Shown: positions 26,555-36,158, numbered from the stretch's first letter. The stretch: DNA of 64,000 nt from Flavobacterium soyae (GCF_021245985.1 NZ_JAJQXA010000006.1:248001-312000), one strand, 5' to 3'. The notes: generated from the sequence alone by a model not told the origin. Program-made: numbers and translations.

Positions 26555-27456
26555 TATCCGTTTATTAATTTTATAATTCGATTAAAGTCGGCTTCAGAAT
26601 TAAACGGGATTGTGATTTTTCCTTTTCCGTTACCAGCGACTTTTATATCAACTTTCGAACCAAAATAATCATTGAAAGTGTTTTTTTGTGTTTCCCTAAC
26701 CACAAACGAAGAATCTGCTTTAGGCTTTCCTTCTGCTTTTGGCTGTAAACTTTCGTGATAATTTTTTACTAAAGTTTCTGTTTCACGAACAGATAAATTT
26801 TGACTTACGATTTTTTGGTAAATATCAGTCTGAACGTCTAAATCTTCAATATTAATAATGGCACGGCCGTGTCCCATACTAATGAAACCATCGCGAATAC
26901 CAGTTTGAATAATTGGATCAAGTTTTAAAAGACGTAAATAATTGGCAATTGTAGAACGTTTTTTTCCAACGCGCTCGCTCATTTGCTCTTGTGTTAATTG
27001 AATTTCGTCAATTAAACGCTGATAAGAAAGTGCGATCTCGATTGGGTCTAAGTCATGACGCTGAATGTTTTCAACTAGTGCCATAACAAGAGACTCATTG
27101 TCATTAGCAATACGAATGTATGCCGGAACATGAGTTAAACCAACTAAAGTTGAAGCACGCAAACGACGCTCTCCAGAAATTAACTGGTATTTATTAAAAT
27201 CTAATTTTCGAACAGTAATAGGCTGAATCACACCAAGTTCTTTAATAGAAGTGGCTAATTCGCGCAATGATTCTTCATTAAAATTGCTTCTAGGCTGAAA
27301 CGGATTTATTTCGATAGCACTTATTTCAAGCTCAATAATATTTCCAACAACCTTGTCAGCATTTTTGTCTTCTACTGATGTAATGTCGTTTTCCGGATCT
27401 TTTAATAACGCTGATAATCCTCTTCCTAAGGCTTGTTTTTTAATTGCTTTTGTCAT
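26554..27456 (-). CDS. parB: Chromosome partitioning protein ParB
   Basis: 300-residue ParB/Spo0J homologue. The CTP-binding N-terminal domain has IEINPFQPRSNF and the GERRLRA box, followed by ALVENIQRHDLDPIE. A central helix-turn-helix (QMSERVGKKRSTIANYLRLL) recognises parS, and a C-terminal dimerisation domain ends at about 300. It loads onto parS sites near the origin and works with ParA. Five bases separate it from parA. No parS site is seen in this window. Confidence 0.96.
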   Translation of the reverse strand: MTKAIKKQALGRGLSALLKDPENDITSVEDKNADKVVGNIIELEISAIEINPFQPRSNFNEESLRELATSIKELGVIQPITVRKLDFNKYQLISGERRLRASTLVGLTHVPAYIRIANDNESLVMALVENIQRHDLDPIEIALSYQRLIDEIQLTQEQMSERVGKKRSTIANYLRLLKLDPIIQTGIRDGFISMGHGRAIINIEDLDVQTDIYQKIVSQNLSVRETETLVKNYHESLQPKAEGKPKADSSFVVRETQKNTFNDYFGSKVDIKVAGNGKGKITIPFNSEADFNRIIKLING

Positions 27457-27461
27457 AAAAA

Positions 27462-28229
27462 CTATTTACTGTTTTTCTTTATAATTTCTTGAGCTAAATG
27501 AATGTAATTAACGGCCCCTTTGCTTGTAGCATCATAATTAATGATACTTTCTCCAAAACTTGGTGCCTCGCTTAATTTTACATTTCGCTGAATAACGGTA
27601 TCAAAAACCATATCGTTAAAGTGTTTTTGAACTTCTTCAACAACCTGATTAGATAAACGTAATCTTGAGTCATACATTGTAAGTAATAAACCTTCGATGT
27701 CAAGATCAGGGTTGTGGATTTTTTGAATACTTTTTATAGTGTTCAATAATTTTCCTAATCCTTCAAGTGCAAAATATTCACATTGAATTGGAATTACTAC
27801 TGAGTCGGCAGCTGTTAAAGCATTTAAGGTTAATAAACCTAATGAAGGAGCACAGTCGATAATGATATAATCATATTCGTCTTTTACACTTTCTAATGCT
27901 TTTTTAAGCATATATTCTCTGTTTTCTTTGTCAACCAATTCGATTTCGATGGCAACAAGGTCAATGTGAGCAGGAATAACGTCAACATTTGGTGCTGTAC
28001 ATTGTATAACAGTTTCTTTTGGTGTATGGCTGTGTTCAAGTATTTGGTAGGTACCAACTTCAACAGATTCTACATCAATCCCAAGGCCAGATGTAGCATT
28101 TGCCTGAGGATCAGCATCGATCAATAATACTTTTTTCTCTAAAACACCTAATGAGGCTGCAAGATTTACAGATGTTGTAGTTTTTCCAACGCCTCCTTTT
28201 TGATTAGCAATCGCAATGATTTTGCCCAT
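27462..28229 (-). CDS. parA: Chromosome partitioning ATPase ParA
   Basis: 255-residue ParA/Soj ATPase, with the deviant Walker A motif KGGVGKTTTSVNLAASL near residue 10, LIDADPQANATSGLG, and DYIIIDCAPSLGLLTLNALT. It binds nucleoid DNA when ATP-bound and moves the ParB-parS complex. There is no N-terminal helix-turn-helix, so it is the chromosomal type. It heads the parA-parB-DUF5683-dapB-lepB-wbqC run. Confidence 0.96.
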   Translation of the reverse strand: MGKIIAIANQKGGVGKTTTSVNLAASLGVLEKKVLLIDADPQANATSGLGIDVESVEVGTYQILEHSHTPKETVIQCTAPNVDVIPAHIDLVAIEIELVDKENREYMLKKALESVKDEYDYIIIDCAPSLGLLTLNALTAADSVVIPIQCEYFALEGLGKLLNTIKSIQKIHNPDLDIEGLLLTMYDSRLRLSNQVVEEVQKHFNDMVFDTVIQRNVKLSEAPSFGESIINYDATSKGAVNYIHLAQEIIKKNSK

Positions 28230-28371
28230 TTATTTTCTGAATTTTGAACCGTAAAAATACAATTATTTATGGTTTTTGAAAATCTATTTTGTTAACATTT
28301 ATGAAACTTCGCTTAATCGTTGTTTCGTGCGTGTTCGGCAGAAATTAATTTAAGTTTTGAGCAGAATTACA

Positions 28372-28386
28372 GACCAGATTCTGGTC
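28372..28386. repeat. Short perfect palindrome between parA and rlpA
   Basis: GACCAGATTCTGGTC has seven-base arms around a single central base. It lies in the 278-base gap upstream of parA and is not the known parS consensus. It might be an operator. Confidence 0.45.
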
Positions 28387-28507
28387 ATGATGAAAGTTGT
28401 TTTTGCAGTAAAAAGTGAACGAATTTAAAATTTACTTTGTAGAAATGATCTCATTCTGTTTTTTCTTTTCTAAAAATATCAATAATAAAAAATAATGAAC
28501 AAGATTT

Positions 28508-28909
28508 TTATTTTATAATCTCAATTTTTACATAAACTAAACCGCTCTTTATATTTGAAGCAATGTTCATAAAAGCTCTTTTGCTTAAGTCAATTTCTCT
28601 TCCTTTAATAAAAGGTCCTCTATCTGTAACTACTAATATAATACATTTATTATTTTTTTCGTTTGTAACTCTAAGTTTTGTGCCAAAAGGAAGTTTTTTA
28701 TGGGCAGCAGTCAGCTCATCATTGTTGAATCTTGTACCGCTTGCTGTTTTTCTTCCATTAAATTTATCATGATAATAAGAAGCGTGCGCATTTTCTTTAT
28801 ATAAGATATACTGGTTGTTTTCAGCATTGGGGTCTGTATCAATTGAGTTTTCTTGTGCTGCGGCTGCTGCTGAAAAGGCTAAAGCAATATAGAGTAGTAT
28901 TATTTTCAT
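28508..28909 (-). CDS. RlpA-like double-psi beta-barrel protein
   Basis: 133-residue exported protein with a signal peptide (about 1-19, LAFSAAAAAQ) and an RlpA-like domain: ASYYHDKFNGRKTASGTRFN, LPFGTKLRVTN, VVTDRGPFIKGREIDLSKRA. RlpA proteins are septal lytic transglycosylases that cleave denuded glycan strands; the conserved Asp of VTDRGP is present. There is no SPOR domain and no lipobox, so it is a minimal secreted form. Confidence 0.88.
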   Translation of the reverse strand: MKIILLYIALAFSAAAAAQENSIDTDPNAENNQYILYKENAHASYYHDKFNGRKTASGTRFNNDELTAAHKKLPFGTKLRVTNEKNNKCIILVVTDRGPFIKGREIDLSKRAFMNIASNIKSGLVYVKIEIIK

Positions 28910-29100
28910 TTTCTAATTTCTATTGGGCGCAAAAAAAATCTATTATTAAAAAATGAGAATATCGTATACGGTTTATTTATGCTATTAAAAGGCATATTTG
29001 GCACCGTTGTATAGTTTTTGATAAGAAAATTGAAAGATACAGGTTAAAGATTATGACTATTTTAGGAACCCTAAAAACTATTAAACCAAAAACAATTTTT

Positions 29101-31275
29101 ATGATTAAAAAGTTAACCTCAGTATTTACAGCATTTGTGTTTATGCTGATTTTATGCAGTTTTGCAGCATCCAGTTCATCTTCATCTGATAAGAAAAAAC
29201 AGGAGAATAAAACAGAAGGTAAAATTGTTTACAACAAGAAAAAGCATAACATAACATTATCGTGGCCGGCATTTGGCTCTTCGGGAAATTATGTGATTAC
29301 AAGAGGAGGCAGTCGTCTGGCATCCAATTTTGTGTCGGTGGGTTCGACTTCAAAATTGACATTTACAGATAATAAACCAAACAAAGATAAATACGAGAAC
29401 TATTATAAAATTACTCGCAGCGATATAACAATAATAGTTTCGCTGGAAAACCAAATTTTTGGCAGTAATATGTATTTCTACGATAGAAAATATGAAAAAG
29501 CTGAAACTGCACGAATTGATATTAATTCGCAATTTAGTGCTATTGGCATGGGCGGAGCAAATGGTGAATGGACAACAAAACGTCAGGCCTATTATTTTAA
29601 AGCAAATGTTCATGGCCAGACTTATGATTCAGGCGGGTTGGGTTCTGCATCATCGGCAGAGGCCAATTCAATAGAATTAGGGTTCTACTCTCACATTGGA
29701 GGTTTGGGCAAAGTGCCATCAGATGTTAAATTGGGTTCTATCTTCACAAGACCTCACCTTTCTGGCGGGGCAAATGCGACGTGTACATTTTGGCGTTCTG
29801 TAGAAAATGTAGAAGTAATACGGGATTTTGCCTGGACAGTTTCTCAATCAACAAGCGCACGAAGAATGCTGATTGAAAGTACTTCAAAATATATTTCAGA
29901 TGTTGGAAACACCAACTTTTGGGGCAGCGGCGGTTTTATTGCCGATACTCATTATACATCAAACAGACCAAATTGGGGCGGACAGCAGCAATGGTACACG
30001 AGAAATACTATTTTTCCGTCGGACTCAGGAGCTATGGGAGGCTCGTATAATATGGTTTGGCAAGGCTGTGTTAATCCTCCGCAAGCAGATGATGTCAACT
30101 CTCCAATTCCTACTACACCTGTTATCAGAGAAAAACCTTTTCTTTTTATGGATAATGATGGTGAATACAAAGTATTTGTTCCGGCATGGCAAAAAGATAG
30201 AGTAGGAGTTTCATGGTCGTCAACTGATATAGGAAAAGGTAAAATTCAAGATTTACTTACTGATTGGTACGTTGCTAAAGAAGGTGACACCGATGTAGAA
30301 ATCAATAATGCATTAAAGACAGGTAAAAATATATTTTTTACACCGGGGCATTATGCGTTGAATGCGCCTATTCAGGTAAATAGAAAAGATGCAATCCTTC
30401 TGGGTGCCGGTATAGCTTCGGTTACACTGGAGCCTACTGAGAAAAATATTTGGGGATGTATCTATGCTGATGACAAGGATGGAATTATCATTGCCGGACT
30501 TCTTACAGATTCATTTAATAGTACAACGTATCAGGTTAGAATTGGTGAGGAAGGTGCAAAAGCAGACCATGCAGCAAATCCGATTTTGCTATCAGATATT
30601 ACTTGTAGAGTAGGCGGGGTTCAGTCAAAAAATATTCAGATACATACAGCTATGCAAATAAACAGCAGTAATGTGGCGGGCGATCACTTCTGGTTGTGGC
30701 GTGCCGATCATGGTTCGCAGAAAGGCGGAGATTTGCGATGGACAAGGGACAGATGTAAAAACGGACTTATTGTTGCAGGAAATGATGTTACACTTTATGC
30801 TTTGTTTACAGAACATTTTCAGGAATATGAAGTTTTATGGTTAGGAGAACGCGGCAGAACTTATTTCTTCCAAAATGAACCGCCATACGATGCTCCAAAT
30901 CAAGCAAGCTGGAGCAGTCAGGGAGGTAAAGTTGATGGTTATGCAGCATTTAAAATAGCGAACACTGTAAAAGATTATCATAGTATAGGAATGGGTTCTT
31001 ATGCAGTTTTTACAGGAACTGATGGTAATGTGAATAAGAAAAATGGCTTTGAAGCGCCTAACAACCCAAATGTGAAACTCGAAAAAATGTGTATCACCCG
31101 TTTTGCTGGCCCGGGTAATATTCAAAACGTTATTAATGGTATTGGCGGCAGCACAGCAGCTGGTGTAAAACGTGTGGCATTATACAATAATAGAGAAGGC
31201 ACACAACCTTTTGATGAAGAATTTGATTTGCCCAATCGTGAATCATATCCTGCGTATATTGTTATGGAGAAGTAA
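29101..31275 (+). CDS. Large secreted beta-helix protein (possible glycan-active enzyme)
   Basis: About 724 residues with a signal peptide (MIKKLTSVFTAFVFMLILCS...FA, then a Ser run). A fibronectin-like segment of about 90 residues (KHNITLSWPAF, NYVITRGG) precedes the main body. That body resembles proteins mislabelled adenylyl cyclase or coagulation factor 5/8 type in actinomycetes: WRSVENV, TSARRMLIEST, REKPFLFMD, YKVFVPAWQKD, NIFFTPGHYALN, WLWRADHG, NEPPYDAPNQASW. A right-handed beta-helix like that of GH55/GH87-type enzymes is likely. Activity is unproven. The start at 29101 is preferred because the signal peptide begins there; 29053 is an in-frame alternative. It stands alone between rlpA and lytR. 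Confidence 0.75.
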   Translation: MIKKLTSVFTAFVFMLILCSFAASSSSSSDKKKQENKTEGKIVYNKKKHNITLSWPAFGSSGNYVITRGGSRLASNFVSVGSTSKLTFTDNKPNKDKYENYYKITRSDITIIVSLENQIFGSNMYFYDRKYEKAETARIDINSQFSAIGMGGANGEWTTKRQAYYFKANVHGQTYDSGGLGSASSAEANSIELGFYSHIGGLGKVPSDVKLGSIFTRPHLSGGANATCTFWRSVENVEVIRDFAWTVSQSTSARRMLIESTSKYISDVGNTNFWGSGGFIADTHYTSNRPNWGGQQQWYTRNTIFPSDSGAMGGSYNMVWQGCVNPPQADDVNSPIPTTPVIREKPFLFMDNDGEYKVFVPAWQKDRVGVSWSSTDIGKGKIQDLLTDWYVAKEGDTDVEINNALKTGKNIFFTPGHYALNAPIQVNRKDAILLGAGIASVTLEPTEKNIWGCIYADDKDGIIIAGLLTDSFNSTTYQVRIGEEGAKADHAANPILLSDITCRVGGVQSKNIQIHTAMQINSSNVAGDHFWLWRADHGSQKGGDLRWTRDRCKNGLIVAGNDVTLYALFTEHFQEYEVLWLGERGRTYFFQNEPPYDAPNQASWSSQGGKVDGYAAFKIANTVKDYHSIGMGSYAVFTGTDGNVNKKNGFEAPNNPNVKLEKMCITRFAGPGNIQNVINGIGGSTAAGVKRVALYNNREGTQPFDEEFDLPNRESYPAYIVMEK

Positions 31276-31386
31276 ATAAGAAAAGATACACACTGGAAAA
31301 TTTTTCAAACAAAGTAAAACTCAATTTATTATAAGTATTGCCAGCAGTTGAAACCATTGAAGGACATTATATTTTTATGAGATTTG

Positions 31387-31412
31387 TATCCCAAGGTTTC
31401 AACCGTGGGATA
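31387..31412. repeat. Hairpin between convergent genes
   Basis: TATCCCA (31387-31393) pairs with TGGGATA (31406-31412) around GGTTTCAACC, itself a small palindrome. It separates the beta-helix gene and the lytR-like gene and may act as a terminator, although it lacks a long T-run. Confidence 0.5.
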
Positions 31413-31439
31413 TAAAGAAATTTAATTATTTCCTGAATA

Positions 31440-32132
31440 TTACTGAGATAAATCATTAAATATCTGTAAAAAATCAGTCTCATAATTATTCCCTAACGGA
31501 ATATCCTGATCGTTAATTTTTATAATTTTATTGCGATAAGACTGTACATAAGATAGGGATACAATATAAGAACGATGCACCCTGCAAAATTCTTGCGAAG
31601 GTAATTTTTCTAATAACATTTTCATTGTCATTCTTACAACCAAAGTCTTTTGATTTTTGATATGTACTTTTAAATAATTATCTAATCCTTCGATGTATAA
31701 AATATCTGATAGTAACACTTTGGTCAAACCATAATCAACACGAAAAAGAATATAATTTTGTTTATCAGCTTTTTGAATTTGATTTAGCTTTTTAACTTTA
31801 TCAATAGCTTTCAAAAAGCGGTCATAACTAAATGGTTTCATTAAATAATCTACAGCATTCAATTCATAGCTTTCTGCAGCATATTCTGCATAAGCCGTTG
31901 TAAATATTACTGTTGTTTGTTGTGAGATTGACTTGTAAAAATCAATTCCGGAGACAGAAGGCATATTGATATCCAAAAAAAGTAAATCTATCGGATATTC
32001 TTCCAGGTAAAACCGTGCATCCTGCGTTTTTGTAAAGAATTTTATTAAATTCACTTCTTTGCTTTGATTGCAAAAAGCTTCTAAAACTTCCAGTGCCGGT
32101 AATTCGTCGTCTAATGCAATTGCTGTTATCAT
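31440..32132 (-). CDS. LytR/AlgR-family response regulator
   Basis: 230-residue two-component regulator. The receiver domain (about 1-120) has ALDDE, phospho-acceptor Asp54 in LFLDINMPS, and MKPF. The C-terminal LytTR DNA-binding domain (about 130-228) contains ILYIEGLDNYLKVH and FCRVHRSYIVSL. It overlaps the kinase gene by four bases. Its targets may include the divergent DUF3500-HupE-receptor operon, an inference from position. Confidence 0.94.
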   Translation of the reverse strand: MITAIALDDELPALEVLEAFCNQSKEVNLIKFFTKTQDARFYLEEYPIDLLFLDINMPSVSGIDFYKSISQQTTVIFTTAYAEYAAESYELNAVDYLMKPFSYDRFLKAIDKVKKLNQIQKADKQNYILFRVDYGLTKVLLSDILYIEGLDNYLKVHIKNQKTLVVRMTMKMLLEKLPSQEFCRVHRSYIVSLSYVQSYRNKIIKINDQDIPLGNNYETDFLQIFNDLSQ

Positions 32133-33181
32133 ACTAGTTCAATTCTTAGATTTACAGTGTAAATATGTTCATTTTCTTCAATTTTTAAAGTATGCTTTTT
32201 GGGGTAGTATAACTGTAATCTATCATAGGTATTCTGCAGGCCAATTTTTGAAGATTCTATATTTATAATGCTTACTTTGTGATTAAAAACCGTCATACTT
32301 AAATGGTTTTCAGATACTTCAATTGCTATTTTTATAACTGAATTTTCATCAGGGTTTACCCCATATTTAAAAGCATTTTCTATAAACGGGAATAATAATA
32401 ATGGTGCAATTTTGTACTTTGAAAAATCGCCGTTGGTTTTATATTCTAAATCGACCGCATTTCGCAATCGAGATTTTTGTAAATCAATATAATTGTCAAT
32501 ATAGGTAATCTCTTTTTCTAAAAGTACTTCGTCCTGATTAGAATCTTTAAGCAAATAGCGCATGAACTCCGATAATTTTACAATTGTTTCGGCAGTTTTA
32601 TCGTCTTTCTTGATAGACAAAGCATAAATACTATTTAAAGTGTTGAATAAAAAATGAGGATGAATTTGTGTTTTAAGATGGGAAAGTTCTGCTTGTAATT
32701 TCTCGTTTTCAATGACTTTGTTCCGAACTTTTTCCCTAAGAAACGCAGAAGAAAAAATTACGGCTGTAAATAGAAAAATATGATGCCTGATTTCTTCGAG
32801 AAAAAAGAATCCGTTTGGACGTTTTTTAGGCATAAAATCCCTGTCAGGTTTATGGATGTCGGGAAGAAATTCATTATGCGGGGTAAAAGGATTATGACCT
32901 GTAAGGATAGACGGTACAATACAAACAATCAATAAACAAATGATAATAATAAAACCATACAAAACATATTTCTTTTTTATATAAAGAGTTTCAATCAAAA
33001 CATAAAAATTAAGAAAAAAGAAAAGAAGCATTAACAAATTGGCTAAAAAATCCCGTTGGGTAGCTTTTGTAAACAAATAATTTTCCTCCTCAGGAGGACG
33101 AGGAGAAAACAATAGAGGAAGAAACAGAAAGACTAAGCTTCCTATAATTAAAAACAAATATGATTTTAGTTTCTCTTGCAT
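32129..33181 (-). CDS. LytS/YehU-type sensor histidine kinase
   Basis: 350-residue membrane kinase. Four hydrophobic segments (about 7-25, 47-65, 72-92 and 132-148) are separated by a Pro- and acid-rich loop (about 95-125, GHNPFTPHNEFLPDIHKPDR), which could be an extracytoplasmic sensor loop. The His_kinase domain has TQIHPHFLFNTLNS with phospho-acceptor His176, then LLFPFIENAFKYGV of the ATPase N box. It pairs with the regulator gene it overlaps. Confidence 0.93.
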   Translation of the reverse strand: MQEKLKSYLFLIIGSLVFLFLPLLFSPRPPEEENYLFTKATQRDFLANLLMLLFFFLNFYVLIETLYIKKKYVLYGFIIIICLLIVCIVPSILTGHNPFTPHNEFLPDIHKPDRDFMPKKRPNGFFFLEEIRHHIFLFTAVIFSSAFLREKVRNKVIENEKLQAELSHLKTQIHPHFLFNTLNSIYALSIKKDDKTAETIVKLSEFMRYLLKDSNQDEVLLEKEITYIDNYIDLQKSRLRNAVDLEYKTNGDFSKYKIAPLLLFPFIENAFKYGVNPDENSVIKIAIEVSENHLSMTVFNHKVSIINIESSKIGLQNTYDRLQLYYPKKHTLKIEENEHIYTVNLRIELV

Positions 33182-33347
33182 AATGATGTAAAATTATACA
33201 ATATTAAACAGCAGCAAAAAAAATGTGGTGAAATGGGAAAATGTAGTTGTGTATATTGTTGTGAAAAGAAAAGGGGATGATTTTCATTTACTTACCACTA
33301 CAAAAGTACTGTTGGCCACAAAAAAGAACCCCGCTGAAATAATCATA

Positions 33348-33355
33348 TAATTTTG
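33348..33355 (+). promoter_or_regulatory. Probable -7 box of the DUF3500 operon
   Basis: TAATTTTG matches TAnnTTTG, about 41 bases before the ATG at 33397, in the divergent region shared with the LytS gene. No TTG is present at the standard distance, which would suit an activator-dependent promoter. Confidence 0.45.
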
Positions 33356-33396
33356 AAGTTTGAAAATCCAATAAACCTTTAAACCTATAAATTACT

Positions 33397-34791
33397 ATGA
33401 AAAAAACAAAATTAATTTTATTAGGAGTTATTGCTTTCCTTTTAGCAATTGTATTTGCCTGCAGCAAAAGTGATGATGACTCTTCTAGTTCAGCCTCGGT
33501 TACGACACTTGTAAGCGGATCTGCTGTTTTTTCTTCAACAGCCACTATTAATGTTGCTTATACAGGAACTGCTACACTCCCTTACACAGGCGGTAACGGC
33601 GTGTCTTATTCAGCAGGAACAGCTATTGCCTCAACTGGTGTCACCGGATTAACAGCTACCCTGACGGCAGGAACACTTGCAAACGGTGCCGGCAGCCTGA
33701 CGTACACTATTACAGGAACACCTGCATCATCAGGGACTGCCAGTTTTGTAATTACATTTGGAGGGCAGACTGTAACCATTACTTTAACGGTAAATTCTGC
33801 CACTACGGTAGATTGCTCTTCAGAAACCGGAGTTACAAAAGTAGTTTGTTTAGCCAATGCTTTTTTGGCTACATTAACTACAACGCAGCAAACATCAGTG
33901 ATGCTTACACTAAATCTTTCCAATGCCAAAAGATGGTCTAATCTGCCTTGTGCCTTATCCTGTAGAAATGGGTTATTATTTAGCAGTCTTACTTCTGCTC
34001 AGCAAACAGCTGCATTAGCATTAATTAAAGCGGCTGCAGGTACTGATTCTGGCGAAGGGTATGATGAATTTAGTACAATTAGAACAGCAGATGATTATTT
34101 AGGAACAACGGCATCCGGGTATTCGTCAGGTAATTATGTAATTGCATTTTTAGGGACACCAAGTACAACCGGAAAATGGATGCTGCAGTTTGGCGGGCAT
34201 CATTACGCTCAAAATATTACTTATGATGCAGGAGCTGTAACAAGTATTACGCCTATGCACGAAGCGGTTGAGCCGGCAGGTTCTTTTACTTACAGCGGTA
34301 CAACATATACAAGTCCATTAGCATCGGAACAAGCTGCAATGGCAAATATGCTTGCTTCTTTTTCAACTGCCGAATTAGCTGCTGCGAAAACTTCTTCAAC
34401 GTTTTCTGACTGTTTAATGGTACCTGGTTCTACAACAAATACTTTCCCGTCTACAAAATTAGGGATTAAGGTAAGCGAATTAAGTACAGCTGCCCAGGCA
34501 AAAGTTTTAGCAGCAATGCTGCCTTGGATTAATGATGTAGATGCAGCGTCAGCAGCGACATTTACGACCCTATATACGAATGAATTGGCCAATACTTATG
34601 TAACCTATGCGAGCAATAATAGTGGTGTTTCAGGAAGTGCAAGTAGTTTTCTAACAGCAAATACTGACTATGTGAGAATTGATGGGCCAAGTGTTTGGAT
34701 AGAATTTATATGCCAAAGCGGAGTAGTGCTTTCAGGAATTCATTATCATACCGTTTTTAGAGATCATACCCGTGATTATATCGGATTGTAA
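33397..34791 (+). CDS. DUF3500 family lipoprotein
   Basis: 464-residue exported lipoprotein, with signal peptide and lipobox IVFAC followed by SKSDDDSSSS, a flexible acidic tether. Residues about 35-140 are a Thr/Gly-rich Ig-like segment (TATLPYTGGNGVSY). The DUF3500 domain follows, with WMLQFGGHHYAQNI and the terminal GIHYHTVFRDHTRDYIG. The His clusters HH and HYH are suggestive of metal binding, but the family function is unknown. First gene of a three-gene operon with HupE and a TonB receptor. Confidence 0.88.
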   Translation: MKKTKLILLGVIAFLLAIVFACSKSDDDSSSSASVTTLVSGSAVFSSTATINVAYTGTATLPYTGGNGVSYSAGTAIASTGVTGLTATLTAGTLANGAGSLTYTITGTPASSGTASFVITFGGQTVTITLTVNSATTVDCSSETGVTKVVCLANAFLATLTTTQQTSVMLTLNLSNAKRWSNLPCALSCRNGLLFSSLTSAQQTAALALIKAAAGTDSGEGYDEFSTIRTADDYLGTTASGYSSGNYVIAFLGTPSTTGKWMLQFGGHHYAQNITYDAGAVTSITPMHEAVEPAGSFTYSGTTYTSPLASEQAAMANMLASFSTAELAAAKTSSTFSDCLMVPGSTTNTFPSTKLGIKVSELSTAAQAKVLAAMLPWINDVDAASAATFTTLYTNELANTYVTYASNNSGVSGSASSFLTANTDYVRIDGPSVWIEFICQSGVVLSGIHYHTVFRDHTRDYIGL

Positions 34792-34805
34792 AATAATACG
34801 AAACT

Positions 34806-36158
34806 ATGATTCATAAATTAATTTTAAGCAACCGCCATCCTTTGGGATGGAGGTTGTTTTTCTTTTTAACATTGGTAATGTGCTGTACTTCTCAAGGAAT
34901 ATTTGCGCATCAAACACCAAGTACGATTGTATTATTAGATGTAAATCCTAAAGCGGTTTCTGTCGAACTCCAATTGCCTCTTGGGGAATTAGAACTTGCT
35001 TTTGGGCATGAAATTACAAAAGACCCTGAGCATTTAATTGAAAAATTTGGATCACAGCTCAAAGAATATTTATTAGCGCATATTCATCCAATGACTGAAA
35101 AAAATAAACCCTGGATAGTTGAAGTGACCAATATGATTGTTGGAAAAGCTGAACAAACAGGGAGCGGGCAATATCAGGAAATTACTGTACAACTTGTTCT
35201 TATTCCCCCAACAGGAGAAAGTACCCGAAAATTCATTTTTGATTATGATGTAATTATGCATCAATTGGTCACCCATAGTGCTTTGGTTTCTATTCGTAGT
35301 GACTGGGAATTGGGACAAACAAACAAAGAGCCTGTAAAAGCTGGCGTTATAAGAGTAGACACCCAATCATCGCTTATTTATCCATTAGAAATAAATTTAG
35401 AAAAAGGAGGTAATTGGTGGACAGGTTTCAAAGGAATGTTTTTTTTAGGAATGGAACATATACGTGAAGGCACCGATCATCTATTGTTTCTGCTTGTCTT
35501 ATTATTACCGGCCCCTCTGGTGATAAAACGAAAACAATGGGGAAATTTTGGAGGAACCAAATACAGCATTATGCGATTGCTGAAAATTGTCACCGCTTTT
35601 ACAATTGGACATTCTGTTACACTTTTAATTGGAGCATCAGGCTGGGTTAACCTGCCGGTGAAACCTGTTGAGATTTTAATTGCTGTTTCTATTTTAATTT
35701 CTGCAATACATGCCATTTATCCTATTTTTCCAAACAAAGAAGTTTATGTTGCAGCTGGTTTTGGGTTAGTGCACGGTTTGGCTTTTGCGACAGTACTTTC
35801 CGTTTTAAATTTAGATGCAGGTGTTATGGCTTTAAGTATTTTGAGTTTTAATATTGGTATAGAAATAATGCAGATGTTTGTAGTTATTCTCATAATTCCA
35901 TGGCTAATTCTATTGAGTCAGACTCCTGTATATAAATGGGTTAGAGTTGTATGGGCACTGTTAGCCGGAATTGCTTCCCTGGCCTGGATTTCGGAACGGG
36001 TTTTTGAAAAACCAAATAAGATATCAATCCTAATACAAAATAATTATGGGCTTGCTCCTTGGGGAATTTTTATGTTAGCACTTTTTTCCTTAACTATTTT
36101 TGGAGGACACTACTGGATCAAACGTAAAAAGAATACAAACCAATCTACCATTTCCTGA
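34806..36158 (+). CDS. HupE/UreJ-family membrane protein
   Basis: 450-residue protein with a signal sequence (about 1-38), an exoplasmic N-terminal domain (about 40-200) and a polytopic C-terminal domain with some seven helices of the HupE/UreJ type. Typical motifs are GTDHLLFLLVLLLPA, TAFTIGHSVTLLI and FGLVHGLAFATVL, whose His and Asp residues are those linked to nickel or cobalt passage in HupE proteins. Metal specificity is not determinable. It lies 14 bases after DUF3500 and 30 before the receptor. Confidence 0.88.
   Translation: MIHKLILSNRHPLGWRLFFFLTLVMCCTSQGIFAHQTPSTIVLLDVNPKAVSVELQLPLGELELAFGHEITKDPEHLIEKFGSQLKEYLLAHIHPMTEKNKPWIVEVTNMIVGKAEQTGSGQYQEITVQLVLIPPTGESTRKFIFDYDVIMHQLVTHSALVSIRSDWELGQTNKEPVKAGVIRVDTQSSLIYPLEINLEKGGNWWTGFKGMFFLGMEHIREGTDHLLFLLVLLLPAPLVIKRKQWGNFGGTKYSIMRLLKIVTAFTIGHSVTLLIGASGWVNLPVKPVEILIAVSILISAIHAIYPIFPNKEVYVAAGFGLVHGLAFATVLSVLNLDAGVMALSILSFNIGIEIMQMFVVILIIPWLILLSQTPVYKWVRVVWALLAGIASLAWISERVFEKPNKISILIQNNYGLAPWGIFMLALFSLTIFGGHYWIKRKKNTNQSTIS

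Noticed and set aside
28372..28386. GACCAGATTCTGGTC as a parS site
   Set aside because: Wrong length and sequence for the conserved parS palindrome, and only one copy is seen.
29459..30205. Plus- and minus-strand frames inside the beta-helix gene
   Set aside because: They are shadows of a long frame with clear family resemblance; none has its own promoter or motif.
33606..33929. 107-codon minus-strand frame inside the DUF3500 gene
   Set aside because: Produced by the Thr/Ala-rich low-complexity codons of the real gene; no independent support.
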